This document shows positions 9,965-21,324 of a stretch of 64,000 nucleotides of DNA, in pieces; position 1 is the stretch's first letter, and each line of letters starts with the position of its first letter. The position numbers and the translations under genes are program-made. The stretch is from Zea mays (lineage: Eukaryota > Streptophyta > Magnoliopsida > Poales > Poaceae): contig NC_050098.1 in assembly GCF_902167145.1 (NCBI RefSeq), positions 31,614,501-31,678,500 on the forward strand. Direction: 5' to 3'. Below the pieces are notes generated by a model that was not told the origin of the DNA, made no database searches, and was given only the letters and a program-made list of their open reading frames with translations.

Positions 9965-11584
9965 TTAGCTGTCGTCACCGGAGTTGGAGTCTCTGGTGAA
10001 AACATCCTTCAAGACCCCCTCAGGCGACTGATACCCGAGGTCACGTTCACCTGCGGCCACCTCGCCACTGTTGACCCTTTCCTTGCCACACCGGTGACGG
10101 GGTGGGGAGCCATCCTTGGAGGTCTGCTCGCACCACTCGCTGACGCGCTTCACGAGTTCGATGATCTCGCGGCACTCCACGACGCTATGGCGACTATTGG
10201 GGTGTACAGGGCATGAGCCGCTGTTACCCCTCTACGGCTGTGGGCGCTTGTTGTGCTCGTTCCAGCCCCTAGTCGCGGCTGCGACGACCCGAGCAGCAGA
10301 CGACGACTTCTCGTGGCCGTGGTTCTTTTTCTTCTTATTTTTGCCGTCCTGAGCGACGGCACCCGAGCCACCCGTCTAGGCAGCCCCGGTCTGTGGTGCC
10401 GAGTGCCATGCACGGCCCTCGGCGGCCTTGGCGCACTTGTCGGCCAGAGCGAAGAACGTGGTGACAGTCTCCATGTCATGCGTGGCTAACTTCTCCAACA
10501 TCTTTTCATCGCATACTCCCTGGCGGAAAGCAGTGATGATGGAAGCATCTGAAATACGAGGTATGGTGCCTCATACCTTGGTGAAGCGGGAGATAAACGC
10601 CCAAAGAGTTTCTCCGGGCTCCTGCCTCACTGCGTAGAGATGGGCCTCCATGCCATGCTGCTGATAAGCGCTGGCGAAGTATGCTATGAACCTCGTGTAG
10701 AGCTCTTCCCAGGAGTAGATCGATCCTGGGGTGAGGTTCATGAGCCAAGTCCGGGCTGGCCCAAACAAGGCTACATGGAAGTATGTCGCCATTACGGTGA
10801 TGTCTCCACCGGCTGCCGTAATGGCGGTGACGTAAACCTACAAGAATTCCGATGGATTTGTCGTACCACCGTACTTCTCCAGCAGGTGTGGCCGAAACTT
10901 GGATGGCCAGGTCGCCGCGCGGAGATGATCCGCCAGTGCGGCGCAGCCCACGCCGGCCAATGGGACACCCGCTTGGATCCGGGCACCCGTTGGGGTCTGC
11001 GGTGCTACCACAGCGAAGTCGTAGTCGAGGTTGCGACCCTCGACGTTCTGTCGGCGCTCATGCGCCCTCTCTAGAGAGACACAGGCATCCCTGCCCGCAC
11101 GCCTGCGGTTGAGTTCTGCCCGCAGGTCATTAGACCTCTTCAGAGAGACTGGAGCGTCCTCTCCCGCACGCCGGCGGTTGAGTTCCGCTCGCAGGTCCTC
11201 AGTCGGCACGGCTCTCACCGAGTGCGAGCGCACAGACTTCGATGCCTCATGTTGACGTCGGGATGACCGAGGCCTGGACCTGGTTGAGCCAGAGTGCGCC
11301 ATGCAGAGCAGACGGTTGACATCGTCGCGCCACTGCTTCATGGCCCCCAGTGAGGTTGTGGAGCTAGGAGGCTGGCGAAGCAACTCTCTGGCCGTGGACA
11401 GCGCCCCAGGCACAACCCTAGACGCCCTAGATGTCTGTGCGGGAGTGTGATGCCGCGTAGAGTGCACAGCGGCAGCTGCACCAGACGCCGGGAGGTTGGT
11501 GGCCCACGGTGTGGAAGAGGCTGCCGCCTCCTCCACCATGAAGTCCTCGGGCATGAAGTCATGGTGCTCGACGACGTGGACCAT
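9965..11584 (-). pseudogene. gag of element B
   Basis: Start ATG at 11584 (MVHVVEHHDF). An N-terminal arginine-rich region carries a near-exact internal duplication (DLRAELNRRRAG twice, about 69 bp apart). The capsid part (NPSEFL, YFHVALFGPARTWLMNL, SRFTKV) is broken by TAG at 10838-10840 and TGA at 10571-10573. Element A has Gln and Arg at those two places, so both are C-to-T changes. The frame ends in the linker that normally precedes protease (LGYQSPEGVLKDVFTRDS). Confidence 0.85.
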
Positions 11585-11644
11585 GGCATTGAGCAGAAGA
11601 ACAAGCAAAAACCTAAAGCCTAGCCCCCTACCTGGCGCGCTAAA

Positions 11645-12851
11645 TGTCGGAGAGGAAATTCTCCGGCCGGGTGGCGGAACGCACCCGCCCAAAATCCTAA
11701 GATGAGGAGGGGCCTAAGCGTTTTGCCTGCTAGCTAGATGGACGATGAACACAAGAACACACAAGGGTTTAGAGTGGTTCGGACCGCCGGAGCGTAATAC
11801 CCTACTCCACTGTGTGATGTATTTGAGCTTGAGAGCTTGTATGAACTTGTGAGTCTAAGTGTCTAAGTGAGCTTGAGCCTAAGTTGGGTCTGCCTTGTAA
11901 CGTCGTGTGCCCTCCCTTTTATAGCTCAAGGGGGGCACGTACAAGGGTGCTGAGCCCTGACATGTGGGCCCAGGGGCAAAAGGGAGGGAATACACATAGG
12001 AGTATCCAATGCCAGTGTCGCCCAGAAGATCTCCGAGCGCCATAATGTCCGTAGTCCATATAGTATTAATATCTCGCGGCTGCCTCCTCGGTAACGCGCG
12101 AGTCATGATGAGCACAGTGTATGCCGCAGCACGAGCGTACTGCCTGCCAACGGATTGGACAGACACGCCGCCTGCAGGATGGCCTGGTCGCCGCCCGTCA
12201 TCAGAGTGGACAGGGCACATTAAATGCTGAGGCAGCACATCGCCTGCCAGTGGAATGGACAGGGCTCATTAAATGCCGATGCGGCACATCACCTGCCAGT
12301 GGAATAGATAGGCGACGCGCCTTATCCACAATAAATGCAGAGGGCATGCGGCCCAGAGGCCTTACGTCAGGCTCCGCTCGCTGGCTTACGTCGCGGGCAG
12401 TCGGCCATGTGGCAGCATTGGGCCTCCGCCTGAGCGAGGAGCGGAGGTGTACGCGGTATGGTCCGGACACGTGTCGGCTCCGGACGCCCGCCTAGCCTTG
12501 GTCAAGTCCTGGGTATTCTTTGCCTAGGAATCCCGGGACCTCACTGTGAGTGGTCCAGACCCCACACAGAAAGGTCCAGGACCCGTCCCAGGGGTCCGGC
12601 TCATGCCCGTGGGGGTCCTAGACCTTACTTCGAAGGTCCGGCTCGCGTATACAGGGGTCCGGTACTTTTCCATGGGGGTCCAGACCCACTGTTGACGCCT
12701 TGGAGCATATCGTCTCCTCTTGCCACGTGGTGGCCCCAGAGCCGTCCACGTGGCGGGGTCGGGCGCTGTTTGCCACGCGACTAGAGATAGCCACGCGGGC
12801 ACCGTGTCTTCATACTGTAGTAAGGGGTACCCCTGTTTCAGCGTACCGACA
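11645..12851 (-). repeat. 5' LTR of element B
   Basis: 1207 bp, near-identical to the copy at 5643-6848 over its whole length, with the sense-strand TATAAAA at 11917-11923. Followed by the target duplication ATCGT. Confidence 0.92.
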
Positions 12852-14427
12852 ATCGTGGTTTCAGAAACCAGGGGCAGTACGATTTGTGTTCGGTAGGGGT
12901 GCTAGCGTGGACTCACTCCGAATGGTGAATCACTAGGACTCGAACGAAGAACTTGGGACATGGGGGTTTATACAGGTTCGTGTTCGCACCCTACTCTAGT
13001 GTAGTGTTGATCGTAGTAGTGCTTTGAGCATGTTACAACAAGTGTGCTTGTGTGCCTATCCTCTAGAGACGAAGAGGGTCCTTCCCTTTTATATCCCAAG
13101 GGTCAAAGCTTACATTGTTCTCTCTTTAGGGAGAGAGGTAGAGAGAGAAGTCTTTCATCCATTGCTCAGGCCCCCTTCTCCTGGTTGCTCGAAGTAGCAC
13201 TTCTGGACATGGTGCCGCCCATTGTTTCTATCCTTGCGGTGGGTTCGTGGCTGACGTCCTTGTGGTGATGCATGGCAAGCCCCATGGCGCAAGCCTAGGA
13301 CTCGACTAACACGACATGGTTCCCCTTTGCCTTGGTAGGCTCGGTGTTGTCCTTTCGTGCGTGTGGATTGTTTCATTCGATATGGCGTCATGTCTTGTCG
13401 TTCTTCCAAACCGGCCACTGTAGAGGCTCTGGTGTTGAGGTCGTCCCTGACAGGAGAGTATGTCCCTGTCCTACTACCCGGACTCCTGGTGTCACGCACT
13501 ACAGTGGTTGACATATGCTTGCGGCACTGGTTCAATGCTTAAACTTGCTTGACGAGGGACTTGGTTGTCCACTCCACCTCGTAGACTTGCTCGGCGGGGG
13601 ACTTAGACGCCCGCTCTGCCTCATAGACTTACTCGGCGAGGGACTTGGTCGTTCGCTCTGCCTCGCATACTTGCTCGGCGAGAGGGCCTAGTCGTCCAGT
13701 CCGCGTCGTAGACTTGCTAGGCAGGGGGTTGGTTGTCTGCTCCGCCTCGCAGACTTGCTCGGCAGGAGACATGGTCGGATGGGCCGTTCTTAGGGAGTTT
13801 CTCATGCTTGTTAAAATAGGATGTCAAATAAGATTAGGAACATAGCGAGGATTTTTCTCTGGTCGAGCACCTCTAGTGGCACCTAGGACTCCTTATTTCA
13901 TGGAAGTGCTTCTAGCTCGAGCAAGTGTTGAGAACTATTGAGACATGTAGCTCTAGATATGCAAGATCTTGTTGTTGCATTTAAACATGCCCATGTAACA
14001 AGATTTCAATTAACTAATTGATCTTGTATTTTAATTTCATAAATAATTTTTTTTGTCATTTGTAGGAAAAGGAGGATGAGCAACAGTAGCAGCAGGACAA
14101 TGACGACAACACGGATGTCGAACTGCTGACCATTGTGGCGATCATATTTGTGATGTCCTAGTCCAAGGCTTAATAATATTAATAGAAAACTCATACAACA
14201 TGTCGTCGATCGCGTTGACAACTCACATCCATTCGTAGGCTCCTCACAGCGACTGGTTGCCGCGACACTAGTGGTTGTCGCCGCGTGGGGCTGCGGTGCG
14301 CTCGCACACATCTTCAGGCTTGGGGATGGACAAATCCTCACCCACCGCCATAGTGTGCCGCTGCGCGCTCAGCTCTCCATGGCTGGTGTACATGACAGGG
14401 GGTCTGAAGATGGCATGCTTCTGTACT
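12852..14427. other. Unassigned sequence, probably decayed LTR material
   Basis: 12857-13100 has the look of a gypsy LTR read on the minus strand (a CTTTTATATCCCAAGGG promoter-like block and CCTACTCTAGTG), but no second copy or termini are visible. 13543-13784 is a 42-bp tandem repeat. 14031-14427 is unlike an LTR: a minus-strand reading ending at 14268 (MAVGEDLSIPKPEDVCERT) and a plus-strand acidic/Gln-rich piece after TTTGTAG at 14064 could be gene fragments, but I do not recognise them. Confidence 0.35.
13543..13784. repeat. 42-bp tandem repeat, 5-6 copies
   Basis: Units begin at 13543, 13585, 13627, 13669, 13712 and 13753, each with ACTTGCTCGGCGAGGGACTT followed by a GTCGTCCGCTCTGCCTCGTAG-like half. 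Spacing of 41-43 bp. Confidence 0.85.
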
Positions 14428-16144
14428 TGTCGGCGTTTCGAGACCGGGAGGTCCCTGGGCCGACGAGTGAAATGTCGCCAAGTGCCCCAGCCCAGATGGG
14501 TCGGCGCGAGACGGAGCGCGAAGGGGAGAAAAGGCAGCCGGAGAGAGAGGGAGGTGGAAATCCTGCGGCCTTCGTGTTTGTCCCGCGCCCAGGTCGGGTG
14601 CGCTTGCAGTAGGGGGTTACAAGCATCCACGCGGGAGAGGGAGCGAGCGGCCTCACGCGAGCGCCTGTCCCGTCCTCTTCCCCGTGCGGCCAACCCTCTG
14701 TAAGAGGGCCCTGGTCCTTCCTTTTTTAGGCGCAAGGAGAGGATCCAGGTGTACAATGGGGGTGTAGTAGAGTGCTAACGTGTCTAGCGGAGGAGAGCTA
14801 GCGCCCTAAGTACATGCCATCGTGGCAGCCGGAGAGGTTTTGGCACCCAGTTCGTGTGGTGTCGTGGCCGTCGGAGGAGCGCTGGAGCCTGGCGGAAGGA
14901 CAGCTGTCGGGGCTGTTGAGTCCTTGCTGACGTCCTCTTGCTTCCGTAAGGGGGCTGAGAGCCACCGTCGTCATAGAGCGTGCGGGGTGCCATCATTACT
15001 TGTCTGGCGGAGCGAGCTAGATGGGATGCCGGTCTTGTTCCCCGTAGCCTGAGTCAGCTTGGGGTAGGGTAATGATGGCGCCTCCTGTTGACATGGTCGG
15101 TCTGCGCCCTAGGTTGGGCGATGTGGAGGCTCCTCCAAAGTCGAGGTCGAGTCTGTCTTCCGTGGCCGAGGTCGAGTCCGAGCCCCTGGGTCGGGCGAGG
15201 CGGAGACCGTCGGCTGAGGCTAGGGCTGAGTCCGAGCCCTGGGGTCGGGCGAAGCGGAGTTCGTCGTCTTCCGGGGCTGAGCCCGAGTCCGAGCCCTGGG
15301 GTCGGGCGGATCGGAGTTCGCTGTCTTCCGGGGCTGAGCCCAAGTCCGAGCCCTGGGGTCGGGCGGATCGGAGTTCGCCGTCTTCCGGGGCTGAGCCCAA
15401 GTCCGAGCCCTGGGTCGGGCGGAGCGGAGTTCGCCGTCTTCCTGGGCTGAGCCCAAGTCCGAGCCCTGGGTCGGGCGGAGCGGAGTTCGTCGTCTTCCGA
15501 GTCCGAGCCCTGGGGTCGGGCGGATCAGAGTTCGCCGTCTTCCGGGGCTGAGCCCAAGTCAGAGCCCTGGGGTCGGGCGGATCGGAGTTCGCTGTCTCCC
15601 GGGGCTGAGCCCAAGTCCGAGCCCTAGGTCGGGCGGAGCGGAGTTCGTCGTGGTGCCTGAGGCCGGGCCTGGCTGCCTGTCAGCCTCACTCTGTCGAGTG
15701 GCACAGTAGTCGGAGCGGCGCAGGCGGCGCTGTCCTTCTGTCAGGCCAGTCAGTGGAGCGGCGAAGTGACTGCGGTCACTTCGGCTCTGTCGACTGGGGG
15801 ACGTGCATCAGGATAAAGGTGTCAGGCCGCCTTTTCATTAAATGTCCCTACGATTTGGTCGGTCGGCATGGCGATTTGGCTAGGGTTGCTTCTTGGCGAA
15901 GACTGGGCCTCGGGCGAGCCGGAAGTTTGTTCGTCGCTGGAGGGGGGCCTCGGGCGAGACGGAGATCCTTCGGGGTCGGCTGCCCTTGCCCGAGGCTGGG
16001 CTCGGGCGAGGCGTGATCGAGTCCCTCGAATGGACCGATCCCTGGCTTAGTCGCACCCATCAGGCCTTTGCAGCTTTGTGCTGATGGGGGTTACCAGCTG
16101 AGAATTAGGAGCCTTGAGGGTACCCCTAATTATGGTCCCCGACA
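14428..16144 (-). repeat. 3' LTR of element C
   Basis: 1717 bp. The sense-strand promoter motif found in the 5' LTR as TATAAAA is altered here (plus strand CTTTTTTAGG near 14720). Contains about eight copies of a roughly 57-bp minisatellite at 15180-15650 with CCGAGCCCTGGGGTCGGGCG as its core. GTAGCCCCCGAGC directly inside (16145 onward) is the complement of the polypurine tract. Confidence 0.92.
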
Positions 16145-16854
16145 GTAGCCCCCGAGCCTCGAAGGGAGTGTTAACACTCGCTTGGAGGCTTTTGTCGCAC
16201 TTTTTTGCAAGGGGACCAGCCTTTCTCGGTTGCGTTTTATTCCGGTGGGTGCGTGCGAGCGCACCCGCCGGGTGTAGCCCCCGAGGCCTCGGAGGAGTGG
16301 TTTGACTCCTCCGAGGTCTTAATGCCTCGCGCAATGCTTCGGCTGGTCTGGTTGTTCCCTCGTGCGAGCTGGCCGTAGCCCGGGTGCACGGTCGGGTCCC
16401 AAGTTCTCGGGCTGGTATGTTGACGCTGTCAACGGTTTGGCCAGAGCCGGGTTTGCGAGAGCAGCCCCCGAGCCTCTACACAGGGCGAGAGGACGGTCAG
16501 GGACAGACTCGACTTTTTTACATACGCCCCTGCGTCGCCTTTCCGCAAGGAGGAGGGGGGGAAGCGCCATGTTGCCCTCGGAGGGCGCCGAACATGGTGT
16601 CTCCGGTGAGCTGCTGGCGGGTAATCCGAGTGGACGCCCGTGCCCCATTTGTTAGGGGTCGGCTAGAGGCCCGGAGGCGTGCCCAAAAGTACCTGCGGGT
16701 GATCTGCCGGACCCGGTCCCCTGTCGACGGGGTCCGAGGGCTCGATGCCTCCCTCTGATGGGATTCCGTTACAAGATCGTTCCCGCTGGTCTCGGAAATG
16801 TCCTAGGGTACCTCGGGAGCGTAGCCCGAGCCTTGGTTATGTATCGAACGTACC

Positions 16855-17085
16855 CATGGTCATCCCTCGCTCCGTGTCTGAGGCGGCTGTGAACCCTTCG
16901 AGGGCCAGCCTACGAACCCCTGATCAGTAGTGGGCGCGGAGCCCGAGTAGCCTGAGGCGGCCGTTGAACCCTTCCGAGGGGCCGGCCTTCGAACCTCTGA
17001 CCAGTAGTGGGTGTGGAGCCCACGCGCTCTGAGGCGGCTGTTAAACCCCTCCGAGGGGCCAGCCTTCGAACCTCTGATCAGTAGG
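16855..17085. repeat. 77-bp tandem repeat, 3 copies (element C 3' region)
   Basis: Units end in GAACC(C/T)CTGATCAGTAG-type sequence; the CTGA(T/C)CAG mark recurs at 16920, 16997 and 17074. The same repeat occurs reverse-complemented in element D at 54043-54256, so it is a family feature of the 3' region and not a local accident. Confidence 0.85.
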
Positions 17086-17224
17086 GAGGCTCGGAGCCTG
17101 TTTCCTTCACGGAGAAGGATCCTTTTCGGGGTATCCCCCTTTCCCGGTCCCTGTTGTAAGAGAGATAAAGAGGAAAAGGAAAAGGATACAAAATCGATTG
17201 GCGTGGCGTACCTTTTTTAGACGC

Positions 17225-20027
17225 GGTCATTATGGCGAAGGCGAAGCGTCGCTTGCTTCTCCTGCCTGAGGCGCCGCCTGTCCCACCACGGAGTTAATGC
17301 GACGGGGCGAGTGGTTGGCGAGGCGGCCGCTGCGCGTGTGCGAGCCGTTCGAGGAAAGGAACATGGGCGCGCCGTCTTCACGCCGTGAGAGAGGGTTCTC
17401 TCGCTGCCTCTGGGTGGGACGTAAGCTTGGCTGACGACGTGACCGCTGCTCCCGCCCGCCTGCCACTGCCATTACTGCCGGCCCATTTTTGGCCGTATCG
17501 ACCGTCGCGCCTGGCTGGCACTGCTGGGTCGTACGCAGGGTTGCCTCGAGTCGCGATACTGGTTCCGCAGTCGAGGAGGCGTGCCAGTGGTGCGAGTGGC
17601 GGTGCAGTTGCTTGCACGTAGCGACCGGCGCACCGGTTGCATGACGCGTGGGCGTGGCCCTCCATGCTGGGTGCGTTGGAAGTCGGAGGGGCGCGCCCAC
17701 TTGGCGCGGTTGCATGCCGCCTGCATGGCTGCCAGCCCTTTCGCTCGCTGGTCTGGGCGAAAGCGGAGGAATGCTCGTAACCGCTGGGCGGTTGCATGCA
17801 CCGCACGCGGCGGTTTGGCTTCTTCTGCTCTGGGCCAGCTTAGATGACGCGTGGGACCCAGCCCCCGCGCCGTAGGGGGAGGACCTTGGAGCGTGTTGGA
17901 GAAGACTCAGCCCACGACGGCTGGGGACGCAAGTAGGGAGAGTCGCCTTTAAAAGGAGGGTGACCCCCTTGAAAGGCGACCATGTCTTCGCGCTCCCTTA
18001 TGCATCGTGTCTTTCCACCTTCCGAGCCCCCGGATGGGGGACACTCGCAATCCTTCCACCTTGTCGTTGGAGGAACGCAACTCCGTGGGAGTTGGTACCT
18101 TTCAGCCATCGTTCGGCTTCAAGGATTTTCATCATGCAGCCCGGCTGCACCCCTCCACCGGCGGTCACCCAAGATGGTGACCTCCAGTTTGATGGTGGGG
18201 GAAAGCAAGCCGGGCTGCGGCCTTTGCCCCTCCCTCAGCCTCAAGGATTTTCATCATCAGTGCTGGGGAGGGGAGTGTGCCAAGTTGGGGTCGGCCCCTG
18301 CGCGGGCGGCGGCCCGCTCCTTCCCTCAGTGATCGGGGGAAGGGCGTTCGCCGTTCGCGGCGCTGGAAGCTGCCGCATGCCTGGCTCTCCGACCCGAGTG
18401 GCTTCGGAGCCGCTCCCGGCGCCGCCTTCCGCCACGACTGCTGGAAGAGGTTCTTCCACCGACGAGATAGCCGGGGCCGCCCACGGACCGACCTCCAACT
18501 CTACGGCCTTCTGCCCGTCCTTGCCTCACGAGTTTGGGCACGGGCGAGGGCCTCATGGCAGCAGCATCCGCTCTGAGGTCATCGCTGCTGCTGTTCGGCC
18601 CCCCGGAGCAGAAGTCGTCGTCGTCGCCGCTACTGGAGCGGGTGACGGTGAGCCGTTCGTCGGTCTTCTGTTGCTCCGCAGGCCCCCCAATCGTGTGGGG
18701 TTGTTCGTACCTGCGGAGGTGGAACCGGGGTTCTGCTTGTAATGGCACCTTGAATGCCGGTCTTTTGTTCATTGTGGCTGTGGAGGCCTGAACGTGTATG
18801 TATTTTTGGCGCGGAGCCGTGTTTTTTCCTCAATTTCAAGCACTAAGACTCGCCTGTTGGTTGTCTGAACTGCTTCACCAAGCGTGAGTCGCCCCATGCA
18901 AAAGTTGACGAGTGAGGTATCCGTATCCCGGAGGCGTAGGAGTCCCTCGGCTCGGTCGGCCTTGCTGTCCGAGGCTTCTCTTGCTTAGTTAAAGGAACCC
19001 CTCGACCGCTCTTCGATGAGCCGAAGCCAGGGGTAGCGGTGTCAGCACGGACAGAGGCAGAGTTGGCTCGAAAAGAAGACTTGGTCGGCCGGAGCCTGGC
19101 CGGGTCGTCCGTTAGCGGGACCGACGCTGGAGTTGATCTGCCGAGGCCTCGGGCCGGGCTGGTGTCTTCGGGGGACAGCTGGCCGAGGCCTCGGGGTGAC
19201 CAGCCGAGCCGCCTGCTCGAGCCGAATTCTTGGAGAAGACCCTGGCGGCGATGGCCCGGGCTTGATGATGATGTCGTCCTTCAGAGTGGAGATCCTCGGA
19301 CCGCGTCGCCGTTCGAGGCTAGGTCGGACCTCGCCGAAGGTGTAGTCAAAATCCGAACCTGCAGGATCGGATTATCTTGTAGTGTGCGTTTTCTGCGGCC
19401 GCCGAGGCCCAAACACACCCTCGCCGTGTTGTAAAGCTGCGCTTCTTTTCCTCTTGTTTCGAGTATCTGGACTTTTCCGTCGGTAACAGAATTGTCTGTG
19501 CGAGCGAAAGTTGCTTTTCACGGAAGGTGATGAGTGAGGTATCTGTATCCTGGAGGCGTAGGAATCCCTCGGCTCGGTCGGCCTTGCCGCTTACGCGCGC
19601 TCTTGCCCGTCCATGGGGTTCTGTCACCGACGCAGTCGAGAAGGCCCGAAGAATCGCTTCGGCAGAGGAGCTTTCGAGCGTGAAGACTTGTTCGGCCCGC
19701 GGAATCACCTATCCGAACGCGAGTTACTTATCGCAGAAGGTGATGAGTGAGGTATCCGTATCCCGGAGGCCTAGGAGTCCCTCAGCTCGGTCAACCTTGG
19801 CTGCTTACGTGTACTCCGTCATTTTCAGGATCCACTTTCGAAGTAGTCGAAAAGCACGAAAGACATTCTAGCAGAAAGGATCTTTTTTCGAGGAAAATTT
19901 CCACGCAGAGGGGGTTCCCCCCTTTTAGCCCCCGAGGGAGGGTCGGGCTTTGCCGATGCAAGGCTGACCCTTCCTTGATGACTAAACTTTGCGTGGGAGC
20001 GAGGTATATGAACAACTTGAAAGCATC
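17225..20027 (+). other. 3' region of element C with decayed antisense transcription unit
   Basis: The stretch near 17225-17330 is homologous to the region upstream of the antisense gene in element D (53730-53880). A TATA-like CCTTTAAAAGG at about 17948 sits where D has its own AT-rich box. Beyond it the sequence differs from D: no Transposase_28-like domain or long spliced reading can be seen, only short open stretches (for example 17960-18742). A 65-bp block with GAGTGAGGTATC(C/T)GTATCC recurs at about 18909, 19528 and 19741, and once in D near 50045-50105. I regard it as a degenerate or replaced version of the D antisense unit. Confidence 0.45.
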
Positions 20028-21324
20028 TTAAGGGTAGAAGCGATGTAGCTGTTGGATGTTCCAAGCGTTGCTGTAGACCTCGCCTTGACTGTTGGCCAGC
20101 TTGTACGTTCCGGGCTTCAGAACTTTGGCAATGACGAACGGCTCTTCCCAGGGAGGCGTGAGCTTGTGCCGCCCTCGGGCGTCCTGTCGCAGCCGAAGCA
20201 CTAGGTCGCCCACCTGGAGGTCTCAGGACCGGACCCCTCGGGCGTGGTAGCGTCGCAGGGACTGCTAGTACCGCGCCGAGTGTAGTAAGGCCATGTCCCG
20301 AGCCTCTTCCAGCTGGTCCAGCGAGTCTTCTCGACTAGCTTGGTTGCTTTGGTCGGCATAGGCCCTCGTCCTCGGGGAGCCGTATTCTAAGTCTGTGGGC
20401 AAGATGGCCTCGGCCCCATAGACTAGAAAGAACGGCGTGAAGCCCGTGGCTCGGCTCGGCGTTGTCCTCAGGCTCCAGACCACCGAGGGGAGTTCCTTCA
20501 TCCATCGCTTGCCGAACTTGTTGAGGTCGTTGTAGATTTGAGGCTTGAGTCCTTGTAGAATCATGCCGTTGGCACGCTCTACTTGCCCATTCGTCATGGG
20601 GTGAGCCACGGCGGCCCAGTCCACCCGGATGTGGTGATCCTCGCAGAAGTCCAGGAACATTCTGCCGGTGAACTGGGTGCCGTTGTCGGTGATGATGGAG
20701 TTCGGGACCCCAAAACGATGGATGATGTTGGTGAAGAACGCCACCGCCTGTTCGGACCTGATGCTGTTTAGGGGTCGGACCTCGATCCACTTGGAGAATT
20801 TATCGATGGCGACCAACAGGTGCGTGTAGCCCCCGGGTGCCTTCTGCAAGGGGCCGACGAGGTCCAGACCCCACACAGCAAAAGGCCAGGTGATGGGTAT
20901 CATCTGCAGAGCCTGAGCGGGCAGGTGGGTCTGCCTCGCGTAGAACTGACACCCTTCGCAGGTGCGGACAATTCTAGTGGCGTCGGCCACCGCCGTCGGC
21001 CAGTAGAAACCTTGTCGGAAGGCGTTTCCAACAAGGGCTCGAGGTGCTGCGTGATGGCCGCAAGCCCCCGAGTGTATCTCTCGTAGGAGCTCCTGACCTT
21101 CGGCGATGGGGATGCATCGCTGGAGGATGCCTGAGGGCCTGTGGTGGTAGAGCTCCTTCCCATCCCCCAGCAAGACGAACGACTTGGCGCGTCGCACCAA
21201 CCGCCGAGCTTCGGCTCGGTCGAGGGGTAGCTCTCCTCGGTGGAGATATTGCAGGTACGGGGTCTGCCAGTTTCGATTAGGCGTGACCCCGCTTCGCTCC
21301 TCCTCGACGCGCAGTGCCTCACCC
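20028..21324 (-). pseudogene. Integrase of element C
   Basis: The zinc-binding N-terminus is visible as HSGACGHH and CEGCQFYARQ, the core as WIEVRPLNSIRSEQ, the catalytic Asp in FGVPNSIITDNGTQF and the Glu in NGQVERANGMI, then LVYGAEAILPTDLEYGSPR. The C-terminal tail ends NAWNIQQLHRFYP with TAA at 20028-20030. Stops at about 20265 (ARY-stop-QSLRRYH) and 20222 interrupt the tail. Integrase would insert the element's cDNA into the genome. Confidence 0.88.

Larger units (their letters stand above)
5643..12851 (-). mobile_element. Element B: deleted Ty3/gypsy element, complete insertion (TSD ATCGT)
   Basis: A 7.2-kb insertion flanked by ATCGT (5638-5642 and 12852-12856), with LTRs of 1206 and 1207 bp. 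On the minus strand the order is 5' LTR, primer-binding region (TAGCGCGCCAGGTAG), gag pseudogene, then a direct jump into the end of integrase. Protease, RT and both RNase H domains are missing. Between the integrase tail and the 3' LTR lie about 2.8 kb holding two tandem repeats, a fragment of an antisense reading frame and a captured kn1-like fragment. It could only move with proteins supplied in trans. Confidence 0.92.

Noticed and set aside
12857..13100. Host promoter or gene start
   Set aside because: The mix of a reversed TATA-like block and LTR-like phrases fits a decayed gypsy LTR better, although termini are lost.
15072..15551. Long plus- and minus-strand open frames in the LTRs of C and D (also 30299-30961)
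   Set aside because: They are translations of the 56-57-bp minisatellite in non-coding LTR sequence, with no family resemblance.
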